Source: an uncultured Pelagibacteraceae bacterium
GTDB lineage: Bacteria; Pseudomonadota; Alphaproteobacteria; Pelagibacterales; Pelagibacteraceae
Assembly (NCBI GenBank): GCA_902567045.1
Contig: CACFLJ010000001.1
Location: 148,866 to 212,865 of the forward strand
Reading direction: 5' to 3'
DNA: 64,000 nucleotides
The position numbers and the translations under genes are program-made. Every line of letters begins with the position of its first letter. The stretch's first letter is position 1. Shown piece after piece: positions 31,760 to 41,840 of the stretch. Under the pieces are notes generated by a model, which was not told where the DNA came from, did no database searches, and saw nothing but the letters and a program-made list of their open reading frames with translations.

Positions 31760-32680
31760 TTATTTACTTTTATTTTCTTTTTTACCCCAACTAGACTCAC
31801 TTTTTTTTTCACCATCTTTAATGGGTTTAATTTTTCCATTGGGTCTTACTTTTTTCAATCCTTCAGCAACAACTATATCGCCCTCATTTAAACCTGACTC
31901 CACTTCTAGATATCCTTTGTTTCTGTTACCAACTTTAACTTCAACTCTTTTTGTTATATTCTCTTTATCTACTTTATAAATATAAACTTTGTTACCTTCT
32001 AAGATTACACTTGTATCTGGAATTCCTAAAGAAACTCTTTCATCATATTTTATTGTGACTTCCATTAAAGCACCAGGCAAAATCTCTGAATTTGAATTTT
32101 GCATTTTAACTCTAAGTCTTAAAGATCTATTGCTAACATCAATTTTGCTAGCCAAAGAGTCTACTATTCCGTTATAAGTTTTATCCTTATTGCCAGAAAA
32201 TTTTACATCAACTCCAAGTCCTTTCTTTACAAACGGTGCGAATACCTCTGGAACATCAACATCAATAAATAAAGAAGATGCGTCCTCGATATCAATTACA
32301 ACAGAACTTTCCGAAACATTAATATCGTCAGAAAAGTTTCTTTTACCAATTACTCCATCGAAGGGTGCTACTATAGTTCTATTTTTTAATTTTGCGATAA
32401 CATCACCAGACTTCACCTTGGTATTATATTTGATTTCTTCTACAATTTCGTATTTTTCAATATTGTATGACTGTGTTTTAATTGGAACCGCCGTTCCAAA
32501 GGTTTCAATAATATTTTGAAACTTTCTTTCCTCTACTGTTTTGACAATGATACCTGGTGGCGGTCTTTTACTAAATTTTTTTTTAAAATGGTTCCCAATC
32601 ATTGTTCGAGCAATGATCACTCCTGTAATAATTAGAAAAAAAATTACTATTATTGATGTTATTTTAGTAGATCTCTTCAT
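31760..32680 (-). CDS. RND periplasmic adaptor (membrane fusion protein), short form
   Basis: VKSGDVIAKLKNRTIVAPFDGVIGKRN lipoyl halves; immediately upstream of the RND permease. Confidence 0.87.
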   Translation of the reverse strand: MKRSTKITSIIVIFFLIITGVIIARTMIGNHFKKKFSKRPPPGIIVKTVEERKFQNIIETFGTAVPIKTQSYNIEKYEIVEEIKYNTKVKSGDVIAKLKNRTIVAPFDGVIGKRNFSDDINVSESSVVIDIEDASSLFIDVDVPEVFAPFVKKGLGVDVKFSGNKDKTYNGIVDSLASKIDVSNRSLRLRVKMQNSNSEILPGALMEVTIKYDERVSLGIPDTSVILEGNKVYIYKVDKENITKRVEVKVGNRNKGYLEVESGLNEGDIVVAEGLKKVRPNGKIKPIKDGEKKSESSWGKKENKSK

Positions 32681-32682
32681 TT

Positions 32683-33498
32683 CTATATTCTTCCATATTC
32701 AGCCCATGAACCATCATAAACTGTAGGAGAATATGTATTATTTACTAGGGAATATGCAAGACCTAAAACACATGCTGTTATACCAGATCCACATGAAAAA
32801 ACAGTTTTATCGTCATTTAAATCAATAATTTCGCTGAACTTTTTTGAGATTTCACTTACACCTTTAAAAGTGTTGTCTGAACTATTTATAATTTCTTTAA
32901 ATGGAAGACATACAGAGTTTGGAATAGATCCACTTTTCACATTCTTCCTGGGATCTGGAACACTTCCATTAAATCTTTCCTTACTTCTAGCGTCGATTAT
33001 TGTAAAATTATTTTGTTCAATGTTTTCATTTATTTCAAGAATACTTTTTACCAGATTTTTATTTTCTGTTGCTCTGTAGGTTGAGTTGTTTAAAATTGTC
33101 CTTTCACTTGTTGTTTTCCTATTTTCAATCATCCATTTTTTTAAACCACCATCTAAAACACTTACTAGGTGTTTATCATGACCAAAATAAATAAAATTGT
33201 ACCAACCTCTACATGAACTTAAAACATCAGAGTTATCATAAATTACAATTCTATCGGTATTTGATATGCCCATTGAAGATACTATCTCTTCCCATTTTTC
33301 TTTTGTAGGAAGCATGTGAGGTAAATCTGTATCTTGATCTGAATTCTTGTCTAAGTCAAAAAAAATTGCACCAGGAATATGATTTTTAGAGTACTCCTCT
33401 TTAGGATTTCTATCAATTCCTGGCATATGCCATGAGCAGTCAATTATTTTGATGTCACTTAAATTATTTTCTAACCAATCTGATGTAACAAGTGACAT
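32683..33498 (-). CDS. sseA: Sulfurtransferase (3-mercaptopyruvate/thiosulfate type)
   Basis: Tandem rhodanese domains; active-site VFSCGSGITACVLGLA; DGSWAEYGR. Confidence 0.9.
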   Translation of the reverse strand: MSLVTSDWLENNLSDIKIIDCSWHMPGIDRNPKEEYSKNHIPGAIFFDLDKNSDQDTDLPHMLPTKEKWEEIVSSMGISNTDRIVIYDNSDVLSSCRGWYNFIYFGHDKHLVSVLDGGLKKWMIENRKTTSERTILNNSTYRATENKNLVKSILEINENIEQNNFTIIDARSKERFNGSVPDPRKNVKSGSIPNSVCLPFKEIINSSDNTFKGVSEISKKFSEIIDLNDDKTVFSCGSGITACVLGLAYSLVNNTYSPTVYDGSWAEYGRI

Positions 33499-33499
33499 T

Positions 33500-33943
33500 C
33501 TATCTTTTTTCTAAATACTTCTGATGATACTCTTCAGCAGTGCAGTAATTTTTCAACTCAGATAGCTTAGTTACAACTTTTCCAGATAACTTCAAATTTT
33601 CTTCGTCTATTACTTTTTGAGCAATATTTTTTTGTTCTTCATTAAGGTAGAATATCTCACTTCTGTATTGTGTTCCAAAATCAGGACCTTGAGAGTTTAG
33701 TGTAGTTGGATCATGAAATTCAAAAAATCTCTTAATTATTTGTTCGTATGTAATAACTTTAGGATCAAATTCTAATTTTACAGCTTCTGCATGATTAGTT
33801 GTTCCTGTACAAACTTCTCTATAATTTGTATTAGGACTGTTTCCTCCACAATATCCAACTTCTGTTCTGTAGATGCCATCTAATTGTGCATATTTTTTTT
33901 CTGGACCCCAGAAACATCCCAAAGCTAAAACTGCTATTTCCAT
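33500..33943 (-). CDS. msrA: Peptide-methionine (S)-S-oxide reductase
   Basis: LALGCFWGPEKKYAQLDGIYRTEVGYCGG; TTNHAEAVKLEFDP. Confidence 0.95.
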   Translation of the reverse strand: MEIAVLALGCFWGPEKKYAQLDGIYRTEVGYCGGNSPNTNYREVCTGTTNHAEAVKLEFDPKVITYEQIIKRFFEFHDPTTLNSQGPDFGTQYRSEIFYLNEEQKNIAQKVIDEENLKLSGKVVTKLSELKNYCTAEEYHQKYLEKR

Positions 33944-33977
33944 AGATTAATGTTATAATATTAATATAATCTAATCC

Positions 33978-34859
33978 ATGTTATCTAGAAATCAATTAGG
34001 CTTTTTGTACATGTTTCTGTCAGTGTGTGCATTTTCAATGATGGATGTGCTTGTTAAGTGGTCTGAAAATTATCCTGTTGGTGAAGTTCTTTTTTTTAGA
34101 GGAATTTGCGGATTAATACCTATTTTTTTTTTAATACCAAAAGAAAACTACACAAATTTTTATAAAACAGATCGACCTAAATTACATTTCTTTAGGTGTA
34201 CAGCAGGATTAATGGCAATAGTATCAGTATTTATTGCACTAAGAAATTTACCTTTGGCAACGGTAGTGGGAATCTCATTTGCAGCACCAATTTTTGCAAC
34301 AATTTTATCCATTTATTTTTTGTCAGAAAAAATTGGTAAATACCGCTGGTTAGCAGTTTTGATCGGTTTTATAGGTGTAATAATTATTACACAACCAGGT
34401 ATTTCCACTTTAAATTTTTATTATATTTACCCAATAATTTTTTGTTTAGGAATGTCATATGTTGCAATTGCTATCAGACAGTTATCTACATCCGAACCAG
34501 TTTGGCTTATTTCTTTTTATTTTTCAGTAGCGATATCTATTTTAGGTTTGTTTACAATTCCTTTTGGATGGGTAATGCCTACATTAATAGATTTTATTTT
34601 TTTGTGTATGATTGGTTTGCTTGGAGGTATTGCTAATTTACTACTTGGACAATCTTACAAACTTTCAGAAGTTTCTTTAGTTACTCCACTTAAGTATTTA
34701 AGTTTAGTATTTGCAATTATATTTGGTTATTTTATTTGGAATGAAATACCATCTTATAAAACTTTATTGGGTTCATTACTTGTAGTGTTTTCTTCATTAA
34801 TTATATTTAGAAGAGAAATCTATTTGAAAAAACCAAACTTAATTTTTAAAAATGAGTAA
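33978..34859 (+). CDS. EamA/DMT-family transporter
   Basis: Ten-TM-like DMT protein: FSMMDVLVKWSENYPVGEVLFFRG; LGFIGVIIITQPG region. Confidence 0.87.
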   Translation: MLSRNQLGFLYMFLSVCAFSMMDVLVKWSENYPVGEVLFFRGICGLIPIFFLIPKENYTNFYKTDRPKLHFFRCTAGLMAIVSVFIALRNLPLATVVGISFAAPIFATILSIYFLSEKIGKYRWLAVLIGFIGVIIITQPGISTLNFYYIYPIIFCLGMSYVAIAIRQLSTSEPVWLISFYFSVAISILGLFTIPFGWVMPTLIDFIFLCMIGLLGGIANLLLGQSYKLSEVSLVTPLKYLSLVFAIIFGYFIWNEIPSYKTLLGSLLVVFSSLIIFRREIYLKKPNLIFKNE

Positions 34860-35475
34860 ACCTCCGATTTATTGGTCAAAGGCAGTAAAGTTCCTTTCTA
34901 AAGACAAGATAATGAAAAAACTTATTTCTAAATATAAAGACAAAACCTTAACTACAAGAAAAGATATTTTTTTGTCTCTATGTAAAAGTATAATAGGACA
35001 ACAGATAAGTGTTGCTGCAGCAAATTCTGTATTTTTAAAGTTTAAAAAAGAATGTAGAGGAAAGATAAATCCAAAAGTAGTTAATGCTATTACCTCGGCT
35101 CGTTTGAAAAAATGTGGATTAAGCAGACAAAAAGTTAGAGGAATTAAAGAGTTGGCAAAAAAATTTGTAAATAAAGCATTTAATCCAAGAATTATAAAAA
35201 AAATGGGAGACGAGGAGGCAATTCTTTATTTATCTGAGTTAAGACAAATAGGTAGATGGTCTGCTGAGATGATATTGCTATTTACTTACAACAGATCAAA
35301 CATATGGCCTGTGCAAGATATTGGTTTACTTAGAGCTATTTCAAACAATTATAAGAAAAGCTATTTACCACCCATGAGCTATGTAAATCGATTGAAAAAG
35401 AGGTTTTCTCCATATTGTTCCGTAGCTACTTGGTATTTATGGCGCTCCATAGACGATGAGCCTATACAATATTAA
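34852..35475 (+). CDS. HhH-GPD DNA glycosylase (3-methyladenine DNA glycosylase II-like)
   Basis: SIIGQQISVAAANSVFLKF; LRQIGRWSAEMILLF; catalytic Asp in WPVQDIGL. Confidence 0.87.
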   Translation: MSKPPIYWSKAVKFLSKDKIMKKLISKYKDKTLTTRKDIFLSLCKSIIGQQISVAAANSVFLKFKKECRGKINPKVVNAITSARLKKCGLSRQKVRGIKELAKKFVNKAFNPRIIKKMGDEEAILYLSELRQIGRWSAEMILLFTYNRSNIWPVQDIGLLRAISNNYKKSYLPPMSYVNRLKKRFSPYCSVATWYLWRSIDDEPIQY

Positions 35476-35759
35476 GTGCCTTCAACTATCTGATGATGTC
35501 TTACAGCATGACCTTTAATAACGTCTAGTGCTTCCTGATATTCTGGGGAGTCATAAAATTCTATTGCAGTGTTGTAATCTGGAAATTCAACTACAGTTGT
35601 TCTAGGAGATTTTATTCCCTCATTTGTTCTATTTTTTCCACCTCTAATTATAAATACCCCTGAGTATTTATCTGCAGCAATCTTAGCTTTTAGTGCATAT
35701 TCCTTTAATTTTTCCTCACTATTAATTTTTTCCCACACGCAAACTACGTAACCTTTCAT
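35472..35759 (-). CDS. DUF1330 domain protein
   Basis: Short dimeric alpha/beta-barrel-like: VVEFPDYNTAIEFYDSPEYQEA. Confidence 0.8.
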   Translation of the reverse strand: MKGYVVCVWEKINSEEKLKEYALKAKIAADKYSGVFIIRGGKNRTNEGIKSPRTTVVEFPDYNTAIEFYDSPEYQEALDVIKGHAVRHHQIVEGT

Positions 35760-35801
35760 AATTTTCCTATATTTGTCATTATATAATCAATTTTTACTTT
35801 A

Positions 35802-36104
35802 TCAAATTAGTTCTTGTTCTACTCCTTCAACAATAAACATTATTCTCTTAGTTGTATTTTCTGCATGAGTCCAAGCAGATTTATATTCAGTTGACTCATG
35901 GCATGACATAGCATCATTGTAAGTCGGAAACTCCCATATTACAGTACGCACAACGTTTGGGCCACTAAATGACTTTAATTTTCCACCTCTAACTACTGGT
36001 TTCCCCCCATAACTTTTAATTATAGGAATAGCTTTTTCTCCATATTTTTTTAAGTTATCCTGGCTTGAGATTTCTAAGTATAGACTTATCCAATAAGTTT
36101 TCAT
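35802..36104 (-). CDS. DUF1330 domain protein (paralog of adjacent gene)
   Basis: VIWEFPTYNDAMSCHESTEYKSA resembles the neighbouring ORF. Confidence 0.8.
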   Translation of the reverse strand: MKTYWISLYLEISSQDNLKKYGEKAIPIIKSYGGKPVVRGGKLKSFSGPNVVRTVIWEFPTYNDAMSCHESTEYKSAWTHAENTTKRIMFIVEGVEQELI

Positions 36105-36147
36105 ATTTATCCTTTTTTAATATTTTTATTTATGATACCAAATTTTA

Positions 36148-36672
36148 ATGGCTGATAAATTAATAATTACTTATGAAGAATATAAAAAGGTAGTCGAAAA
36201 ACTTGCTTTAGAAATTGAAAAAAAATATAAGCCAACAGTTTTAGTTGGTATCATGAGAGGAGCAGCTCCAATTATAGATATATTATCTAGAATTTTTAAG
36301 TTACCTACTGCTTATGTTGTAATTCAAAGTTACTCTGGTGATACGGTACAAGATAAACAAGGGGAGCTAATATTTGCAAGAGATATAAGTGCAATTGCAA
36401 CAAACGAAGATTTTAAAAATGTATTGTTAGTAGATGACCTATCAGACACAGGATTAACTTTAAATAAAAGTATAGAGTGGCTTAAAGAATATGAACCTGT
36501 TAAGGACCACATAAGTGAAATTAAAACAGCGTGTCTTTGGAAAAAAAAATCTTCCACTTTTACTCCTGATTTCTGTCCAATTTTATTAGATAATGATCCA
36601 TGGATTGTTCAACCATCAGAGTATTATGATGAAATCGATATTGACGGTTTGAAAAAAAAGTTTTCTAAATAA
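36148..36672 (+). CDS. Purine-type phosphoribosyltransferase
   Basis: PRPP-binding motif VLLVDDLSDTGLTL; VGIMRGAAPIIDILSR. Confidence 0.85.
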   Translation: MADKLIITYEEYKKVVEKLALEIEKKYKPTVLVGIMRGAAPIIDILSRIFKLPTAYVVIQSYSGDTVQDKQGELIFARDISAIATNEDFKNVLLVDDLSDTGLTLNKSIEWLKEYEPVKDHISEIKTACLWKKKSSTFTPDFCPILLDNDPWIVQPSEYYDEIDIDGLKKKFSK

Positions 36673-36704
36673 AAAAGGCCAGACTAAGCTGGCCTTTAAT
36701 TTTA
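36671..36704. terminator. Bidirectional intrinsic terminator between convergent genes
   Basis: AAAAAAGGCCAGACTAAGCTGGCCTTTAATTTT: 6-bp GC-rich stem flanked by A and T tracts. Confidence 0.83.
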
Positions 36705-36720
36705 ATTTTTTAATTGAGTT

Positions 36721-37785
36721 TTATTGAGGAATATCTCCTTCTACTCCTTTAACGTAAACATTCATTCCTGCTAACATACCATCGTCTGCTACTGCACCTT
36801 CAGCAACAAGAATGTTTCCTTTTTGATCATAAATTGGACCTGTAAAAGAGTGAGCTTTACCAGAAGCCAAGTCTTTTTGAAGTTGTTCAACTTCTTTAAT
36901 TAAATCACTTCCCATTGCAGAATTATAAGGAGCCATAGCTACCATTCCTTCTTTTAATCCATGCCAAGTATCTTGTTGTTTCCAAGTACCATCTCTTGCT
37001 GCAATTGATCTTTCAACATAGTAAGGTGCCCAATCATCAATAATTGACGTTAATATTGATTTTGGAGCAAATCTTTGCATATCACTTGCTTGACCAAAAG
37101 ACCAAACTCCTGCTTTTTCAGCAACTTGTACAGGAGCAGTACTGTCAGTGTGTTGCATAATTATATCTGCACCTTGGTCAATTAAAGCCTGAGCTGCTTC
37201 AGATTCTTTTCCTGGATCATACCAAGTAAAAACCCAAACAATTTTTGTCTTAATATCAGGATTTACTTTTTGAGCGGCTAATGTCATTGCATTAATTCCT
37301 CTTATAACCTCAGGAATTGGAAAAGAAGCAATGTATCCAATAGTATTTGTCTTTGTCATCTTTCCAGCCATATGTCCTAATAAAGTTCTACCTTCATAAA
37401 ACCTTGCTGAATATGTTGAGACATTTGAATGCTCTCTTTTGTAACCTGTTGCATGTTCAAATTTTACATTTGGAAAATCTTTAGCTACCTTGTTTGTTGG
37501 ATCCATATATCCAAAACTAGTCGTAAAGATTAGGTCGTGACCAGATTGTGCTAATTGTCTTATAACTCTCTCTGCATCTGCACCTTCAGGTACGCTTTCT
37601 ACGTAAGTAGTTTTTATTCCCAAAGCCTCAACCGCATTTCTTCCTTCATGATGTTGGTATGTCCATCCATGGTCTCCAGTTGGTCCAACATAAACAAAGC
37701 CAACTTTAAATTCTGCGTTTGCATTTATGCTGAAGCCAAGCAAAAATAATACAGAAATTAAACATCTTAAAAATAGTTTATACAT
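36721..37785 (-). CDS. BMP family ABC transporter substrate-binding protein
   Basis: Signal peptide; FKVGFVYVGPTGDHGWTYQHHEGRNAVE; downstream permease/ATPase genes of nucleoside ABC type. Confidence 0.9.
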   Translation of the reverse strand: MYKLFLRCLISVLFLLGFSINANAEFKVGFVYVGPTGDHGWTYQHHEGRNAVEALGIKTTYVESVPEGADAERVIRQLAQSGHDLIFTTSFGYMDPTNKVAKDFPNVKFEHATGYKREHSNVSTYSARFYEGRTLLGHMAGKMTKTNTIGYIASFPIPEVIRGINAMTLAAQKVNPDIKTKIVWVFTWYDPGKESEAAQALIDQGADIIMQHTDSTAPVQVAEKAGVWSFGQASDMQRFAPKSILTSIIDDWAPYYVERSIAARDGTWKQQDTWHGLKEGMVAMAPYNSAMGSDLIKEVEQLQKDLASGKAHSFTGPIYDQKGNILVAEGAVADDGMLAGMNVYVKGVEGDIPQ

Positions 37786-37871
37786 TTTATTCCCCTTTAA
37801 ATTTTATTTGTGATACTACAAACTAATCATTATACTAATAAAAAAAAATATTTATTTTGGAATAGCTAACA

Positions 37872-38804
37872 TCACTTTTCCTTATAGAAGATTTGTCCCA
37901 GTGAAGTTGGTGTATTTAGTTTTATTTTTCTACTATCACGAGAAATTACAACTAAAACTATTATTGTCATAATATATGGCAATGCACTTAATAATTGAAC
38001 TGGAATTCTTAAACCCACTGCCTGCATATGTAATTGTAAAATTGTAATTCCGCCAAATATTAATGCACCTATAAGAACTTTAATCGGACTCCATGTTGCA
38101 AAAACTACTAAAGCTAGTGCAATCCATCCTCTACCCCCTGTCATATTCTCAATCCATTGGGGAGTATATATTAATGACAGGTATGCACCTGCCAATCCAC
38201 ACATTGCACCTCCATAAAGAATGCAACTGTATCTTACTAATGTAACATTAATTCCTTGATTAGAGGCTGAAGTTGGCGAATCCCCAACGGCTCTGATAAT
38301 TAAACCAGTTTTAGTCTTCTTCAAAAAATAATTTGTTAAAAAAGGTAATCCAAATGCAAAATATAATATAATTGAATGACCAAAGAATATGGGACCCAAA
38401 AAAGGAATACTTTCCTTTAAATTAAGGAATAATAACGGAAATTCCTTTCCTGGAATTCCAACAAAATTCTTTCCTATCATTGCTGACATTCCAATACCAA
38501 AGATAGTTAGCGCAAGACCTGTAGCCACGTGATTTGTAAGGAGTGATTGAGTAAGTAATCCAAAAATAAGAGATAAAATTAAACCTGACAGCATAGAGCC
38601 TACTACTGCAAAAAATAAATTATCAGTCACTACCATTAAAGCAAATCCAGAAATTGCTCCAATTATCATCATTCCTTCTACCCCAAGATTTAAAACACCA
38701 GATCTTTCTGTTATTAATTCCCCAGATGCAGCAAGTATTAAAGGAACCGATGATGCCATGATGGCACCAATTAAAATACCTATAAAATTTAAATCAAAGC
38801 TCAT
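37872..38804 (-). CDS. ABC transporter permease (BMP/nucleoside type)
   Basis: LILAASGELITERSGVLNLGVEGMMIIGA signature. Confidence 0.9.
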   Translation of the reverse strand: MSFDLNFIGILIGAIMASSVPLILAASGELITERSGVLNLGVEGMMIIGAISGFALMVVTDNLFFAVVGSMLSGLILSLIFGLLTQSLLTNHVATGLALTIFGIGMSAMIGKNFVGIPGKEFPLLFLNLKESIPFLGPIFFGHSIILYFAFGLPFLTNYFLKKTKTGLIIRAVGDSPTSASNQGINVTLVRYSCILYGGAMCGLAGAYLSLIYTPQWIENMTGGRGWIALALVVFATWSPIKVLIGALIFGGITILQLHMQAVGLRIPVQLLSALPYIMTIIVLVVISRDSRKIKLNTPTSLGQIFYKEK

Positions 38805-39867
38805 TTTTTTTTAAACCTAAAAATTTTATTTTAAAAAATAATAAATAATCAGACCCAAGAAGGAAAAATAAAATCATTCCTTGAAAAACTTGACCTGTAT
38901 ATTTTGGTACTTGTAAAAATATCTGAGCTGTTTCTGCTCCTAAATAAGTTAGCGCAACAATTAAAGATGCAAATATAATTCCAACTGGATTTAGTCTTCC
39001 TAAAAAAGCAACAATTATTGCAGTGAAGCCATAATCAGGAGAAATGTTTCTATGTAATTGTCCTATTGGTCCTGTTATCTCACCTACACCTGCAAGACCG
39101 GCACATGCTCCACTTATCATAAAAACAATAATAATCATTGTCTTACCTTTGTACCCTGCATATTTCGCAGTTTTTAAACTTAAGCCTGAAACTTTTATTT
39201 GAAAACCTAAATAAGTTTTGTACAATATAAGCCAGCTTAAGAATACAGTGATGAGAGTAATAAATATTCCAGCATGAATCCTTAAACCGTCAAATAAAAT
39301 TGGCATTCTTGCAGACTCACTAAATTGTCTTGTTTCTGGAAAATTAAAACCTTCAGGATTGCTCCAAGGACCAACCACTAAATAATCTAACAATAATTTT
39401 GCAACATAAACCAGCATTAAGCTGACCAAAATTTCATTAGTGTTAAAATAGGTTTTCAAAATTGCTGGTATCATTGCAAATAACATCCCACCAATTGCAC
39501 CAGATAATATAATTATTGGTAAAACATAAAATCCATCGTGATTATAAAATAACAAAGCAACTCCACCGCCGACTATTCCACCAAAAATAAGTTGACCTTC
39601 TGCACCAATATTCCAATTATTACTTTTAAAACAAAAAGATAAACCTATCGCTATTAAACAAAGTGGTGTAGCTTTTACCAAAAGTTCACTTAATCCGTAT
39701 AAATCTGAAATGGGGGTAATAAAAAAAAATTTTAAAGCCTCAATAGGATTAAAACCCAAAATATAAAAAATAATCCCACCGCCAAATAATGTTAGAAAAA
39801 TGGCTAAAATCGGTGTTAAAAAGTAAATTGATTGGGATACATCGTTACGCTTTTCAATTTTAATCAA
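38794..39867 (-). CDS. ABC transporter permease (BMP/nucleoside type)
   Basis: FCFKSNNWNIGAEGQLIFGG; GYGFTAIIVAFLGRLNPVG-type region. Confidence 0.9.
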   Translation of the reverse strand: MIKIEKRNDVSQSIYFLTPILAIFLTLFGGGIIFYILGFNPIEALKFFFITPISDLYGLSELLVKATPLCLIAIGLSFCFKSNNWNIGAEGQLIFGGIVGGGVALLFYNHDGFYVLPIIILSGAIGGMLFAMIPAILKTYFNTNEILVSLMLVYVAKLLLDYLVVGPWSNPEGFNFPETRQFSESARMPILFDGLRIHAGIFITLITVFLSWLILYKTYLGFQIKVSGLSLKTAKYAGYKGKTMIIIVFMISGACAGLAGVGEITGPIGQLHRNISPDYGFTAIIVAFLGRLNPVGIIFASLIVALTYLGAETAQIFLQVPKYTGQVFQGMILFFLLGSDYLLFFKIKFLGLKKNEL

Positions 39868-41359
39868 TTGAGCCTCCTCCCATCAAAATTCCTAATTTTT
39901 CAGCAGTAACAGTATCTGCATTCATTATTTTAGATAGTTTACCTTTATAAATTACACAAATACGGTCGCTTAATTTTAATAGTTCATCGTTATCAGTAGA
40001 AATTAATATTGATGATTTTCCTTGTTCATTAATTTGAATTAATGTTTCATGAATGTAGTTGATTGCGCCAACATCAAGACCCCATGTGGGGTTAAAACAT
40101 ACCAATAATTCAGGAGAAGTAATTAATTCTCTTCCAATAATTAATTTTTGAAGATTTCCGCCAGACAAAAATTGACTTTTTAGTTCAACATTGTCTGTAT
40201 TAACAGAAAAATTAGAAAGTATCTTCTTGGAGTGTTCTTTTATTTTCTTTTCATTCACTAAACCTTTTTCAAAAAAGTTTGATGATTTAAAATTGTTTAA
40301 TGCAACATTTTCATATATCTTTAATTCAGGTACTGCAGCTTGCGAGATACGATCTTCTGGTGAAAAAGCCATAAGGTATTCTCTTCTTTCTCTAGGGTTT
40401 AACTTTCCAATTTCTTTATTTCTGAACATTATAGACGTACCTTCGGTAATTATTTCACCACTTAGTATTTGAAATAGTTCATTTTGACCGTTTCCTGAAA
40501 TACCAGCTATACCTAAACACTCTCCTTTTTTTAAAGAAAGGTTTAAATCTTTTAAGTTTGTTTCATATGGATCGTCACTTTTAAAATTTAAATTTGAGAC
40601 TTTTAAAATTTCTTCACTGTCCTTAAAATTATTAATTTTCTTCTTAATTGTATTTAGATTTTCACCTACCATTTTATTGGCTAAACTTTCAATTTTTTCA
40701 TTTATTGTATTGCTAACGGAAACTACTTTGCCTTTTCTCATTACGGCCACCTCATCACAAAGTGATAAAACTTCTTTCAATTTATGTGTAATATAAATAA
40801 TTAAAATTCCATCTTTAGAAAATTGTTTTAATGAAATGAATAAATCATCGGTTTCTTGTTCAGTTAAAACTGATGTAGGTTCATCCATAATCAATACTTT
40901 TGGATTTCTAATTAAACATCTTATTATTTCTACTTTTTGTTTTTGACCTGCAGATAAATTTAGAACAGGAATATCTAGATCGATTTTAAAATTATATTTT
41001 TTTAATATATCGTTTACTAAAACTCTTAGATCTTCATCTTTATTGTCACTATCGATGCTTAAATTTTCAAATACTGATAAAGTCTCAAAGAGATTAAAAT
41101 GTTGAAAAACCATTCCAATATTATTTTTTTTGGCATCTAAGGGAGAATTTAGTTTAATACTTTCGTTATTTAAAAAAACCTCCCCTGAATCAGGCTTTAC
41201 AACTCCTGACAGGATTTTAACTAGTGTAGACTTGCCAGCACCATTTTCTCCCAATAAAGCGTATATTTTTCCACTTCCAAATTCTAATGATACTTTATCG
41301 TTTGCAATGCATCCTGGATAAATTTTTGAAATTTCGGATACTTTGAGTTTTGTATTCAT
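39860..41359 (-). CDS. ABC transporter ATP-binding protein, duplicated sugar/nucleoside type
   Basis: Two ABC domains: GENGAGKSTL and LSAGQKQKVEIIRCL in the first; LSGGNLQKLIIGRE in the second. Confidence 0.92.
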   Translation of the reverse strand: MNTKLKVSEISKIYPGCIANDKVSLEFGSGKIYALLGENGAGKSTLVKILSGVVKPDSGEVFLNNESIKLNSPLDAKKNNIGMVFQHFNLFETLSVFENLSIDSDNKDEDLRVLVNDILKKYNFKIDLDIPVLNLSAGQKQKVEIIRCLIRNPKVLIMDEPTSVLTEQETDDLFISLKQFSKDGILIIYITHKLKEVLSLCDEVAVMRKGKVVSVSNTINEKIESLANKMVGENLNTIKKKINNFKDSEEILKVSNLNFKSDDPYETNLKDLNLSLKKGECLGIAGISGNGQNELFQILSGEIITEGTSIMFRNKEIGKLNPRERREYLMAFSPEDRISQAAVPELKIYENVALNNFKSSNFFEKGLVNEKKIKEHSKKILSNFSVNTDNVELKSQFLSGGNLQKLIIGRELITSPELLVCFNPTWGLDVGAINYIHETLIQINEQGKSSILISTDNDELLKLSDRICVIYKGKLSKIMNADTVTAEKLGILMGGGSID

Positions 41360-41498
41360 AAGAATCGATTTGATAGTAGTAAAAATAAAGAATTAAGTAA
41401 TATAAATACAATATATTTAACTAATTTTGATAGAAAACTTATTTTTTTTTCAACTTTTAAGTTAATCTTTCGTCACATTTCAGTATTATAAGTTAATT

Positions 41499-41801
41499 AT
41501 GAAAATTAAATTCGCAATCACATTAATCTCAATACTTATTTTAACTGCAGGCTGTCAAACTATTCAGAATAAAACGGACGAGGTTGTAGAAAAAGAAAAT
41601 AAAAAATACGGTTTATTCGTTGGAGGAGATGTTAATAAAATGAGGTTAGAACTAGGCGCTCCTAGTGAGGACATCATTAATAGTATAGGCAATGAAGTTT
41701 TAATTTACAAAACCAAAAAGTACGGGGTACCGTGTGAAAGAAGATTTGAAGTAAACGCTAGTGGAACTATTATAGCTTTCAGTTCTAGTGGATGCTTTTA
41801 A
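41499..41801 (+). CDS. Small lipoprotein, uncharacterised
   Basis: Signal peptide with lipobox LTAGC; 100 aa. Confidence 0.7.
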   Translation: MKIKFAITLISILILTAGCQTIQNKTDEVVEKENKKYGLFVGGDVNKMRLELGAPSEDIINSIGNEVLIYKTKKYGVPCERRFEVNASGTIIAFSSSGCF

Positions 41802-41802
41802 A

Positions 41803-41824
41803 CTTGTGGGGCTAACCCCACAAG
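41803..41824. terminator. Strong hairpin between convergent genes
   Basis: Perfect CTTGTGGGG-CTAA-CCCCACAAG stem-loop; weak U-tract on either side. Confidence 0.65.
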
Positions 41825-41840
41825 TAAGGTTAAAATTTAT

